Origin: Cheiracanthium punctorium
Lineage: Eukaryota > Arthropoda > Arachnida > Araneae > Cheiracanthiidae
Length of the DNA stretch: 64,000 nucleotides
Direction of reading: 5' to 3'
NCBI GenBank assembly: GCA_038373885.1
Contig: JAWZYV010013174.1
Span: 1,227,001-1,291,000 of the forward strand
A program made the translations under genes and the position numbers. This document shows, piece by piece, positions 22,111 to 33,291 of this stretch. The notes under the pieces were generated by a model. The model saw nothing but the letters and a program-made list of their open reading frames with translations, ran no database searches and was not told where the DNA came from. The stretch's first letter is position 1. Each line of letters opens with the position of its first letter.

Positions 22111-22963
22111 GCCCTTTATTCAGAAAATTTTCTTCTTAATTACAAAATAGTAATATAGAAGTACGAGTATGTCTTCTCGGGTTGGTCACTTGGTACAAGG
22201 TAATTCTTTCGTTATTCCCAGCTCTAATAACACCGATTTTGTTCCATGTCCTGTTGCAGACAGTTTCACTCTATTCAGAATCGTAGCAGTGCAAGGCAAC
22301 CTTCAGCTTTTTTGAGAGTAAACTGAAAGCACCATCTATCTGAAACGTTAAACTAAATGCCGCTTCAATGAAATATCTCGTGCCTGGTTTAACCGAATGC
22401 ATCGCCATCACTCGGCAGGCAAACCGGCGCTAGTTGTCTAGAGCACAGCTTGCGTACTGCGCCCAAGACAAAACGACAGCATAACGTGTGCATTGTATCA
22501 GACTATTCGTAAGCCATTTTTGGGGGATTTACTGAGCTTCTCTGAATATTTTTAACATATAAAAAGGCCAAATTAGTTTTAACAAATAAAGTTTGCTTTC
22601 TACTTAACTTTTTTTCAAAAAACACATAATTTTCAGACATTTATAGATTTCAAGCTCGATGTGCAATCCCTAGAAATTGTCGTAGCCGCTCCATATTTTG
22701 CATACGTGTTATTCATTACAATATACACCTCCTAAAACCTCTGGAGCCTGATAATTTGGAAAAAAAATTTTTTGGTCAATATTTTAAAAAAGCCAATTTT
22801 TTTCAAAAATTTCTAAATTTCAAGCTCGATGCGCAACCCCAAGACGTTGTCGTTGAACATTCAAATTTTACACACGTCTTATTTATATCAATATACAACT
22901 TTTGAGACTTCAGGAGAAAAAGATTTCGAAAAAAAATTTTTTTCGATCCACCCTATTGTACAG

Positions 22964-23293
22964 TGACACAAACCAAATTATGTGTAATTTCTCCAGATTT
23001 TAACACAGATCAGCTTTTTTCTCTTTGATAAACCCTTCTAAAATCTGAAAGAAATTGCCGAATATTCTGTATAGTTCTAATTATCAGAATAACTCACACC
23101 ACCACCACAATTTTTAAAGTAGAGACTCTCCATTATTTACTCTAATTAGCAACAATTGCAGCTAATTGCAGTAAAAATTCGAATGTCCTATTTTATGATA
23201 AATTCTTATCATCTAAATCAAAGCATATCGATCTATAAGATAAAAACAATTTTTATTGAACAATGTTGCGTCAATATATGTTTAATAGTAATG
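22964..23293. other. Gene-free spacer
   Basis: AT-rich sequence between two transposons. No feature was recognised. Confidence 0.5.
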
Positions 23294-23295
23294 TA

Positions 23296-25023
23296 CAGCT
23301 GCGGAAAAAAAAGTCCCAATTGCTCTTTATTTCGCCGTCGTTCGTCATACTGGAAAGTAATATATACCATTCGTTTGCAAATAACGCATACTTTAATTTG
23401 CTATTAATTTAATTTGCATAAGAGGCCACCTTCATATTTAAGTTTGCATCAACTTCATTTTTCTCAGTGGCAACACTGTATTTTGACTTCATTAAACGAA
23501 AGAAAACCTTCAAATTACCCTGAATATAAATTTTCACCAATTTTCTACGATAATTTCCGGAGATATTGCGAACTATTTTTTGCGCGTTTTTAAGGGACTT
23601 TCTGAAAATTGAAAAACGCTATTTGTAGGTTCCGAACTTTTCGCCTTTCATTCATTTCGCTCGAGAGAGTTAAAAGAAATAAACATTATTTTCAAGGAAA
23701 ATATTTTTTCCATCTCTCTTAAAGTTTTTTGTAGTAAGAATATCAAGGGTAGAAATTAGAATCTTTAGTCAGTGGTCCAAATGACTCGTGAGTTCATAAG
23801 TTCCTTGGTTCGTACATATGAAGAATGGTTTCATGATTGAAAATTTATTTGTTTGAATTCCATGTAAAAAACGCAATTACTTTTTTGCCGACCCAATATT
23901 ATCACAGTGTTTGTTATTTCACTTTCTTCATTTAATATTATCGTCTGCAAAGTGCAATATTCTTTTAAGACTTTTGGCGGAATTTTAATTTATATTCAGA
24001 TGAAAATTTAGACAGAAAAACATGATTTAAAATTTTTTTTTTTGAATGTTTGATAAAGTATGGGGAAGTCCAAAGACCCAATGTTTCCAATATTAAAAAA
24101 GGTCAAATTCATGCCTCGAATATTGAGCATGTTAGTTTTTCTGAAATAGGACATTGTATTAGAAGACATACATCTACTGCATCTAATTATATACCTGGAA
24201 AATATTTTATTTGGGGGAATATGGTAGCGGACGCAACAATACACGCTTTATAGAATCACCATCAAACCGTAAAAACCTCTAATTTATTTGCTTCAAAATT
24301 TGATATTTTTTAATACCGCTATCTTTTACTGTGTTTTTGCACAAAAGAAATCTAATTTACTTTTATTTTAAGCAATTTTCAAAAAATTGCCACTTAATAA
24401 ATTTATACATGGTCCCTTAACTCATGGAAATAACATATTTTATTTAATATAAATTAAACTACCGAACGTAAAAATTTGAAATTTTGCATATCCATGTAAT
24501 ATTACTTTCTGCATCTATTTCCATCGAAATGTGGCTATGTTTCTATTCATAATTGTTTTGAATATTAATTTAATAATTCATAATTCATATTAATATTTTA
24601 TTTAAAATCATAATAACATTAAATTATGTTTGGGTCGTTTAGTTCTAATAGTACGAAAAAAAATCTAGCTTCTTATTATCAACATTATATGAGATATGGT
24701 TTAAAGTATGAAAAAATATTTTAACATATGGGGAGGGGTATTTTGGGTGCTCATAACTCACCCATTTTCAGTTTAAATTTATTGAAAATGGGTATCCGGG
24801 GTTAAAATGAGCTAAATTTTTGAAATATGAAGTGAAATCTAGGGGTTGCTATTGGGGGAAAAAAAGCTGGTGTGAATTTTAATATGTAGATGGCCCCTTA
24901 TACAATTTTTATGCATAGCAAATTAAAGTGTACGTCAATCGAAAACTATTGGTATCTGTAACTTTGCTGCATGACGATCGACGGCCGAAAAAAGTACAAG
25001 TGGGACTTTTTTTTCCGCAGCTG
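23296..25023. mobile_element. TA-flanked DNA transposon, TIR about 110 bp
   Basis: Both ends start CAGCTGCGGAAAAAAAAGTC and continue as matching inverted repeats for roughly 110 bp, through CGTCG.TCGTCAT to CTTTAATTTGCTAT. TA dinucleotides flank both ends (23294-23295, 25024-25025). TA targets and a CAGCTG-type terminus indicate the Tc1/mariner superfamily. The 1.5-kb interior is very AT-rich. The longest frame (67 codons, plus, 24050-24253) shows no DDE motif, so this copy is non-autonomous or fully decayed. Confidence 0.75.
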
Positions 25024-25025
25024 TA

Positions 25026-26195
25026 CATTGATTAAATACTAAGTTCGTATGATGTCAATTATTTTCAAACGTTAACTGTTCTACCAAATAAGCTTTACTT
25101 TTAAAAATCTACGCAAAATAAATACTAGTAAACATAAATTTAGTTCCTCAAATCAGTAAGAGCTAAATGTTCCATTTACTTGATATGTTGCATTCCTGTC
25201 TCTTGTACATATATTTTCTTCCGTTAAAATATGAAAGAAAATATGTATTACGATTAGTTGTATTTTTCATTTTCCGTAAAAGCAGAAAATACATATTTTC
25301 AACTACTTAAAACAAATTTTACAATTCATTAAAATAATAATAATAATAAACTAAACCCATCTGTTTGAAGGCTTCTGAGTTATAGCCAAACCATCCCAAA
25401 ATGCCTATGATTCAACTACGACGTCAATACAAACAAATTTTAAGTTATTTTTTATGTTTAATTTGTAACTGAACTGAATTCAACTTCTTTTGCTTTAATT
25501 CATTTTACATTTTTTTATACTCTGGACGTCTGGGTTTTTTACTTTATTTTTACGCAGTCAAAAGATTAATGCAGTCTACTAATAACGTTCGACATCCATC
25601 AGCAAATCCACCCTTTCGAAGCATTTATTTTTCGTGTCGCCCTTTCCCTTCTTGTCTTGTAAGGGATTTTTGCTTATTGTTGTTGATGATGCTCTCTTAA
25701 TGAATGTTTAATGGTGGCTTGTAAGCAAGATCTGCAGGGATCTTTTTTTTCTGTACCGTTTGCTTCCACACTGGCTTTTATTTTTATTAAAAAAGAACCC
25801 AAAAGTCGATGAATTAAAACATGAACTACTAGGATCAGAGCTATAACTGAAGATTTTGTTTCAACAAATTCATTGCTTTTACTTTTACAAGTGAGCGCAA
25901 AATTACAGAAATAGTTGATACTTATTAGCACATTGTTAATTTTTATAGAATTTAGAAGCCTTCAGAAAAACATTCGAACGTTTTGATTTTTAATGATTTA
26001 TTATTAAAATATGCGCGTTTTCCAATAAAAAAATATTTTTTATCCTATGCAAATCGATAAGTGTTACGAATCTATTCAATTAATTGCTGATTTCACGTTA
26101 GTAATTTAATACTGCTTAGCTCTTAAACTGATATTTTTAAAAGTTATTTTACGTTGTTATTCTTTAAATCACCTAATCCACGAAAAAGTGGACAA
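25026..26195. other. Gene-free AT-rich stretch
   Basis: No coding or repeat structure recognised beyond A/T runs and a short (AAT)n near 25337. Confidence 0.45.
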
Positions 26196-26203
26196 CCGGT
26201 CAC

Positions 26204-26332
26204 TAGGTATGGATGCGAGACAACTTTTTGCAAGACGAGACATTTTTAACATTATGATATATCGATTTTGGTAGACGAGACAATGCTTGCTGTTTTGCGA
26301 GACGCCTATTTTTCGTCTCGCGTCCATCCCTA
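26204..26332. mobile_element. hAT MITE with perfect 8-bp TSD, 129 bp
   Basis: TIR TAGG(T/G)ATGGA(T/C)GCGAGAC of 18 bp occurs at both ends. The duplication CCGGTCAC at 26196-26203 and 26333-26340 is exact. The interior has further GACGAGACA words in both orientations. TAGGG-type ends and an 8-bp duplication place it in hAT. The perfect duplication implies a relatively recent insertion. Confidence 0.88.
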
Positions 26333-26554
26333 CCGGTCACAGATTTAAAATTCATCAAAAGTTCACAATTTTTTTAGTTAACTCTCAGAAGCTCGTAGTT
26401 TAGTATTTTTAAAACAAAAATTAAAATTTTCTTCTTAAAATTAATATTTTAATTAGTAAAGTGACAATATGTGTATGAGAAAGAAGTTTTATGTTCTTGT
26501 ACTGAACGGAAAAGTTAATTTACAAAGATTTAAGTTTATATACATAATCTAGCA

Positions 26555-26886
26555 CAGCAGTTCTCAACCTTTTAACGTCACGCCCCCCCAACAACGGTTA
26601 ACTTACGGTGGCGCTTCCCCCTCTCACATTTTTCAGCATACATTTAATTTTTAAAATTTAACAATGAACATTTAGTCGAATTTTCTACAAAATAATGTTA
26701 TCAGTAAAGTTTGAATGAACATTTTCAGCGAAAATGGATAGATTTTTGAGTAAAAATGAGAATAAATAAGATAATTTTTTTTAAAACATGCATCACTACT
26801 TGCTCTTTCGTTTTTCTCGTCCCCCCCCCCCTGCAAACGGTCTGCACCCTCCTTGGGGGTCACGCCCCACAGGTTGAGAAATACGG
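26555..26886. mobile_element. hAT MITE, TTCTCAACC family, copy 1 (332 bp)
   Basis: The ends are CAGCAGTTCTCAACC and GGTTGAGAAATACGG, the well-known hAT-type TTCTCAACC terminus. The flanks ATCTAGCA and ATCTAGAG agree at 6 of 8 positions. The interior is about 85% identical to the copy at 32606-32936, including the C-run and the GGGGGTCACGCCCCACAGG block next to the right end. Confidence 0.85.
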
Positions 26887-27315
26887 ATCTAGAGCTATAA
26901 TAAAGAGGCCTTTACTTGTGATTAGCAGATTAGCAGAAGTTTATTTGCAAAAAGTAAGCATTTCATTATTCCTAATTAGTATGTCATACTCGCAACAAAA
27001 TAGTGATATTTATATCTCTCACAGAAGAACGGCTTGGCTATCTATATTGAAACTTCTTATCTAAAGATAGTTCCATAACATAAAACTAATCACACAATTT
27101 TTTTAAATACCTTTAAGGTACTCAGCTATTATGTGTTGCGGGTGTGACGTGATGCCATGTTGCGGTGTGACATTGTATTAAGTCACACTTGCAACATTAT
27201 ATAATTACATATAAGTTTTATTGTAACTACATAAAATAATTTGTAGTAATAGTATATAAGGCAATACTATACATTGAAAATTTCATTGTTTTAAAAATCC
27301 TATGTGCTACCTAAA

Positions 27316-27599
27316 TTAACCCATTTATGCCTAGCGTCCCTTTTTTGGGACGGCATTTTCGCTATCATTCGAAAACGTTATTTATTTTTCCGAGCCTTTA
27401 TTCGCGAGTATTGAACCTCAATTCCACAAAACATTTTAATATGGCCAAGTGGGATGTTGACATTTCAATTTTTATACATAAGGATTTTAAATGAAATCAT
27501 CCCTTGTTCAAAAAGTTGACATCAAAAATTTATCAATTACTGCTGGTGTTAGCAAAAATCGAAGAAAGTCGCAAAAATATCCAGGCACGAATGGGTTAA
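27316..27599. mobile_element. piggyBac-type MITE, copy 1 (284 bp)
   Basis: The copy is bounded by TTAA on both sides. The ends are TTAACCCATTTATGCC and the complement-type GGCACGAATGGGTTAA. TTAA targets and CCC/GGG termini are diagnostic of piggyBac. Near the left end is an internal CCCTTTTTTGGGACGGCATT block. It is inserted in the 27134-29040 element and is collinear with 55510-55803. Confidence 0.88.
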
Positions 27600-27965
27600 G
27601 CGCATGGTTTGAGAATTCAATTGCTGTTATTGTATTAGCTATATATCTTCTTCCAAGACCAGCTTTTAGTGTTCTCGAAAGTAAATCCATTTCTCTTTGA
27701 AACTGCATTTTGAGGTAAATCGTTCTTTTTTTAATGAGAAAGTGAGTCAGTCAAAATAAATAACTCTGAAAAATAACATAACCACCGTGAAAAGCTGTAG
27801 CAACATCCTGTAAAATATCAAGAACAATTGCGAAAAGGAAGATAAAGATATAAAACTAGGTGAACAGAAAAGAATAAATTTTTAAATTGCACCACAAAAG
27901 TTGCAAAAAAAAAGCAATGAAATTCAATTGGTAGAAAAACACTGAATGGCAAAAAAACTGCCTAT

Positions 27966-28420
27966 AAAATAAGTCTGTAAAAGCTTCCTGTGAGGTGGGC
28001 ACTGTTAAAAGGTTTTGCAGCCCTCAAACATGTGAAAAAACTGTTCAACATGCCTAACGCCACTTGCCGCTGAGTCCAAGAAAGAGGTATATTGTAGTTA
28101 AAGAATAAATAAATAAACGTAATATAAAAACAGCAGATTTGGAGAACAACTCTTGCACAGTGCAAGAAATTGCTGAAATTTTTCAAATGAATCTACCAAA
28201 TATGCAACACTAATGCAGTTTTTTGAGGGAATTAGAATGAGTAGGGAATCCCCTAACAAGAAAGACTGTATCATAAAAGAAACGATTCTTCTATATTCCA
28301 AAAGTAGATTAAATTACTCTATCCTGAAAATGTTTGACACGCGGAGTCATGTGAAGTCTGCTCCGAACGTTAACAAAACAGTATACACTACATTTTACCT
28401 GTTGAAATAGCAGGTGTTGA
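27966..28420 (+). pseudogene. Broken ORF in the TGTTGCGGG element
   Basis: Plus-strand fragments separated by stops read CSPQTCEKTVQHA, then RHLPLSPRKRYIVVKE, and further on MSRESPNKKDCIIKE (from 28237). The spacing and the SPRKR and SPxKKD motifs resemble a transposon-encoded protein family I have seen in arthropods and cnidarians (LPxSPRKR followed by a PGKKD motif). This is recollection only. Several in-frame stops make it non-functional. It would represent the former transposase of this element. Confidence 0.4.
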
Positions 28421-29044
28421 TGTGGTAATGGCAAAATTAAGAAAGCTTGAGTAAAAATAGTGGAAAAGTTAAAAAAGGAATCTGCAATCAATGACATATT
28501 TTTTGTAATCATGGTGATTTTGAAAAAGTTTACTATCTCCAACCCGTCTCCACCCCCCTTCATAAAACAATTAATACTTATTTGCAAATACGATGAACCT
28601 TGATGATGTGAATGTTAAAAAATGTCTCTGGTGATTTGTATATTAGGTTTGAGAAATGTGACGTTTTGGGGCAAAATCAAAACCAATCAAAATCAGGCTA
28701 CTGGCACTTTCAAATATAATCAACTGAAGGCTAGAAATAAAATATAGATGATGCATATTTTGTAATAGACTATTTTCCATCTCTTTAAAATGTCCAATTC
28801 ATAGCACAGGACTTCTTATATCAATGCTTTACATATCACACTCGTCACACCCGCAGCGCAAATCAAATATTTATAAAAATATGAGGAATCATAAACAACT
28901 TAAATTTTTAGTTAGAATCATAGTGTGTACATTGCTATTTGGTGATAAAAAATATCAGTGTATCCTATATGGCTATCAGAGATTTGGAAACGCACACTAA
29001 GGTGAAAATGCATGTCTTTTCTTGCGTCACACCCGCAACATATG

Positions 29045-31000
29045 AAAACTATTTTTTAAGTATAAAAAAAGAATAGTTTAGAAAGTTGATATTTTGTATT
29101 AAGACACCTAAAGCGGTTTAAATTAAAACGTATATAAATAAAAAGCATAGGTTTTCAATTCTTTCAGCAGAAAGCCAGTTTATGTGTACAGATATCAAAC
29201 CTGCAACAGCCGATTGGACGAAATATAAGTAAAAACCATCAATACTTACTTACATGGTTTTATTTTTCTGTTGTATTTGTGAAAGCATTTGTCTTTTTAA
29301 TGCTTTGTTGAGAAAATGTTGAAGTGCATTCACAACTAGAAGTCAAAGCCCGTTGTGGAGCATTTACAACAGGCGCTAGGAAAAAACATTCGAAGAAAAT
29401 ATGTCTACACTTAATATGCTTAATCTTCGACCGCCTGAAATAAATAACTTCATATTCAACTTTTCTTATATACCCAAATCGAATTTCATGCTCTTCAGAA
29501 AACGCGCGGAAACTTTTCGCATTCGAACGATTTCGTTTTTATGTACACAGCCCCTCTTATATCAATGCTTCAAGCCGACGACCATTTTAATTGAAAAAAA
29601 AATTAAGCTATGTTACGTGGAAAAACTGTTCAAAACGAACTGAAATCACAACTTTCCCTTCAAAGCCGTGTCTTCAAATATCACGTCATTGTCACTTGTA
29701 GAGCCTAATTTTGTCACGCAAATGATTAACTTTTTTTACTGTCGGAAATAAAATAGAGCTGAAAATAGCAAAAAATCGCTTAAAAATAAGGAAGCGGGTG
29801 GATTTTCAGATTTTTAATGTAGCGCTGATAGTTTTCTATATTTTTATACATAATTATGAAAATTTAAAACGGATCGTACAAACGGTGTAGATGTTATTAC
29901 GCTTTTTTTGGGGGGCATTTTAATCTTTTTGAAATTTTTGGACTTTTCGAACTTTTGAACTTTTTCTTGGAGTAATGGCTTTAAAAGTTTAATCTTGGAT
30001 AATGTAGCCCGGAATTATTACAAAGTGAGTCAGTGAGTCAGGGGTCAGCGTGACTATGTACTGCGATAAAATATTAAAATTAGTCTTTTTGAATTAATAA
30101 CTAACCTAATATTAATGTCATATAATCAAATTAATGATTTTTAAAAATTTACTATTCATTTAAAGGATAAATATCATAAAGTTAAAACAGAACTTTGTAG
30201 TTATTCATTTCGAGTTGTACAAAGGGTCGGTTCTTCTTCAGTTGAAAAGTTCCTACATCCATACAGGCAAGAAAAACACTTATCCGACCTTTTTTACCTT
30301 TTAAATAATGATTCTTAACTCAATTTTGAATACATCCATTTTGAGCACAATTTTGAAAACATTTTGTTCTTAATTGCATAATAGTATTTATACTAAAAGT
30401 GTGTTTATAAATGGTTTTTTTTTCTATCGTTGACTTTTAATTAAAACAATTCCTTTTTTTTAACTTGAGCTTTTTAGGCAAAAGCTACAAATGTATAAAA
30501 TTAGTACCATACAACTACATTAAAAAGGAATACGAATGACTCAATGATATTTGCATACATGAAACGCAGTCTACAAAATCATTGTAAGCACATTCTTCTA
30601 CTTCGTGCTGCTTCAATGATAAAAAATTATTAGCAATTTTTTAGACTGAATATTTAAGACTAGAGGATAGTGTAAAGTTATTTACTATTGCACTGAGTTT
30701 AATTTGGTCTAATTTTAGCCTGCTTGATAAAAGGACAGTTATTGGCTCGTTCACCACGTTAAATCTATGGAGCGAATACAATTCAAACAAGAAGAAGAAA
30801 TTTCATTTATTTTTTACATAAAATCGTAAAGTTGCTCTTCTTTTTTAGAATTTTTTTTTCTTTTCGTAGCATCGGTTTGTTTCATTTCTAGCAAGGGGGT
30901 GGGGGGATAATAATTTGCGACAAGGCACAGTCAGATTTTAAAAATATACATGAATTTAATATTAAATGTGTTTCTTCTGATGTATACACGCATATTACAA
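29045..31000. other. Gene-free AT-rich stretch
   Basis: No supported gene. An 80-codon plus-strand frame (29401-29643) has no recognisable motif. A G-run lies at 30895-30908. Confidence 0.4.
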
Positions 31001-31010
31001 CCTGCCTTGG

Positions 31011-31100
31011 TGTTGGCAATAATATTGTTGCCAACAAATCTTGTCAAACTTGTTGTTGTTACAAAAGTTATCTTGACAAAGTTGTCTTGACAAAGTGTAC
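31011..31100. repeat. TTGTTGCCAACA hairpin and TCTTGACAAAGT repeat
   Basis: TGTTGGCAA pairs with TTGCCAACA across a short loop. Just downstream (A)TCTTGACAAAGT occurs twice in tandem. It looks like small local duplications. A further perfect 10-bp-arm hairpin, GATATCTCTG...CAGAGATATC, lies at 31205-31230. Confidence 0.7.
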
Positions 31101-31231
31101 AAAAGTTGTGCTGGATATGACTAAGCATTATCGTCCATAAATAAAAACATCAGATCCATATGCACATCTGAAATGTCTTATTTGAGATTCTAAGACTTCA
31201 TCCCGATATCTCTGTTCAGACAGAGATATCC

Positions 31232-32312
31232 GGATCACAATCACTGATGAAAACACGCATAAAAAGGTGAATCCATCTTATTACTCCTCAAGCCATCGAT
31301 CATGCACTACAGGAACAGCAAAATTCAGTAATGTGTTGAAAGAAGAAAAGGGTCTCAAGAAAAGGGATGCAGGGGATCAAGAAAGAAATATTTCGAACCC
31401 TGATTTCTTGTAAATGTAAAGACGCTTAGAATTTAATGTTAAAATGGTCATCGATCTATCGGTTTAAAAAAAAAAAAAAACGAGTCTCTTGGTATTTAAA
31501 CAACTTTTGATGTTATTTGGGCCAATTAAGAGAAGACCTTTTTTCTTATGATGATAAGATCCATAGAGCAGCGCCATTTTAGCATAAAGACAACCCTCCC
31601 CTCATTTTTTCTCTTTTTTTTAGCCTTTCTGAGCAAAAGTCATGTAGTCACAACAACACTAATTGATGCTGCAAGCTAAGCTGGGGAGCAGTAGACTTCA
31701 TTTGAAGACCGACAGTTGTAGACAGATATACGTGAGAAGCAGTTGTTATTTGTTTGCGTCCTTACCTTACCACAATGTTTTGAAAGTGTTTTAATTATAT
31801 AGAGACTGTTTGTCTTGAAACATTCACCCATTTCGAGCTTCCATTGATGTCTTCCCTGGTTCTAAACGGTCGATAATTCTTCCAAATGATACTTAGGAGT
31901 CATAATTAACCTTTTTGAGTCATTTGTAAAATCAAACGCTCTTGTGCATAAATTTACTCGACGTTTTACTTTCCCCAAATCTTTTGATCTGATCTGTCGT
32001 CAGCTGACGTAATGATTTTATTTACATATTAAAAACCTTTCTTTGGTTTTGATTGGATACTACTAATTAGCCTTTCATTAATTGGATTACATCAATTGGA
32101 TATTTCATAAAATGTAATTTTTGTGTTAATAAAGATAAATTTATATAGTAGTGTAATTTATATTGTAATTTTTGTTAGTATTATTGTAATTCAATCCCAG
32201 TAAATGCATTCTAACTTAACGAGGTTATTAAATGAAGTACGCAGTTTTTTTAGATAGTAATCGTCATTTATGTTAGCTGCAGAACATAAAGTTATAACTA
32301 CTCAATTATTCC
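31232..32312. other. Gene-free stretch
   Basis: No coding features recognised. AT-rich with a poly(A) tract near 31467. Confidence 0.4.
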
Positions 32313-32605
32313 AGGTAAACCAGGCACGTAGCTACGGATGGGCTTACGAGGGCCGTGCCCACCCTGCTAAATTCTGTTCCCACCCTTCTTCTGGGATAAA
32401 CAAGCGGCCGTATCATGGTCTCTATCTGAATCGGAACATAAAGTAAACACCGTTTTGGTTGTTCAAAATCAGGTTTGTCTCGAAATACATTACGATAACT
32501 GTTAATTGTCACTCAGAAGTTGGTTGCCAACTGGTTGCTAGGCTAGAGTGAAAGCATATTGAAAACGAATGGCGCGTGCATTCAGGCTGCGATCAAACTC
32601 TAACG

Positions 32606-32936
32606 CACCGGTTCACAACCTTTTAACGTCGCGCCTCCCCCAACAGAGGCTAACTTACGGTGGTGCCCCCCCCCTCACATTTTTCAGCATACATTCAGTT
32701 TTTTAATCTTTAACAATGAACATTTTGTCGAATTTTCTACAAAATAATGTTTTCAGTAAAGTTTGAATGAATATTTTAAGTGAAAATGCATATATTTTTG
32801 AGTAAAAATTAGAATAAATAAGATGATTGTTTAAAAACATGCATCCCTGCTTGCTCTTTGTTTTCTCTTGCGAACCCCCTACAAAAGCTCTGCGCCCCCC
32901 TTGGGGGGGGCGCGCCCCACAGGTTGAGAAACGCTG
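32606..32936. mobile_element. hAT MITE, TTCTCAACC family, copy 2 (331 bp)
   Basis: The ends are CACCGGTTCACAACC and GGTTGAGAAACGCTG. The target duplication is CTCTAACG / CTCTATCG (7 of 8). It is collinear with 26555-26886 and is nested inside the larger hAT transposon upstream of its transposase. Short open frames here (32703-33057 region) arise from the MITE and its flank and are not genes. Confidence 0.88.
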
Positions 32937-33291
32937 CTCTATCGGAAATGCAAAGCAGATGAAACACTGCTCAACTCCCAGTATTATTTTTACTTTTATT
33001 GACATTTCTCCGCATGAATGCATTTATAATACACGTGTATTCCAAGAATATGAATGATCGCATTTTAAGTTTGCGTGCGGACGTATTAAAAATAATGTTT
33101 GAATTAAATAAAAAGTTTTTTAAGCTTTTAACATAAACTCCATGTAATTTAACAGTTATTTAAAATATTTTTACCTCAAAAATTTAACTGAATTATTAAT
33201 TTTACGAAACTAGAAACAAAACATCCAGATTTAAATAAGCATTTTAAATTATTTAGCTAATTTTTGTAGGGTGAATTACTAAACAGTTAGT

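Larger units (their letters stand above)
18085..22955. mobile_element. TAGGGTGG-ended DNA transposon with about 0.4-kb TIRs
   Basis: Inverted repeats at 18085-18460 and 22580-22955 pair over about 375 bp. They share TAGGGTGGATCGAAAAA, then TCTCAAAAGTTGTA-type and GCGCATCGAGCTTGAAA words. The arms contain two related sub-blocks, each with a CGAGCTT...AAAAT core. The flanks TTGCACAG (18077-18084) and TTGTACAG (22956-22963) form an 8-bp target-site duplication with one mismatch. An 8-bp duplication and TAGGG termini fit hAT superfamily rules, but P-type elements also make 8-bp duplications and long TIRs are unusual for hAT. The superfamily is therefore tentative. It carries an internal minus-strand coding remnant and hosts a Helitron. 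Confidence 0.8.
27134..29040. mobile_element. DNA transposon with TGTTGCGGGTGTGACG ends
   Basis: A 16-bp exact inverted repeat, TGTTGCGGGTGTGACG, marks both ends, with TATG immediately outside each (27130-27133 and 29041-29044). Related subterminal words (TTGCGGTGTGACA near 27160 and GTCACACCCGCAGCGC near 28840) may be transposase-binding repeats. A 4-bp TATG duplication, or TA within it, is possible. The interior holds a broken coding region (next entry) and a later piggyBac-type MITE. Confidence 0.65.
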
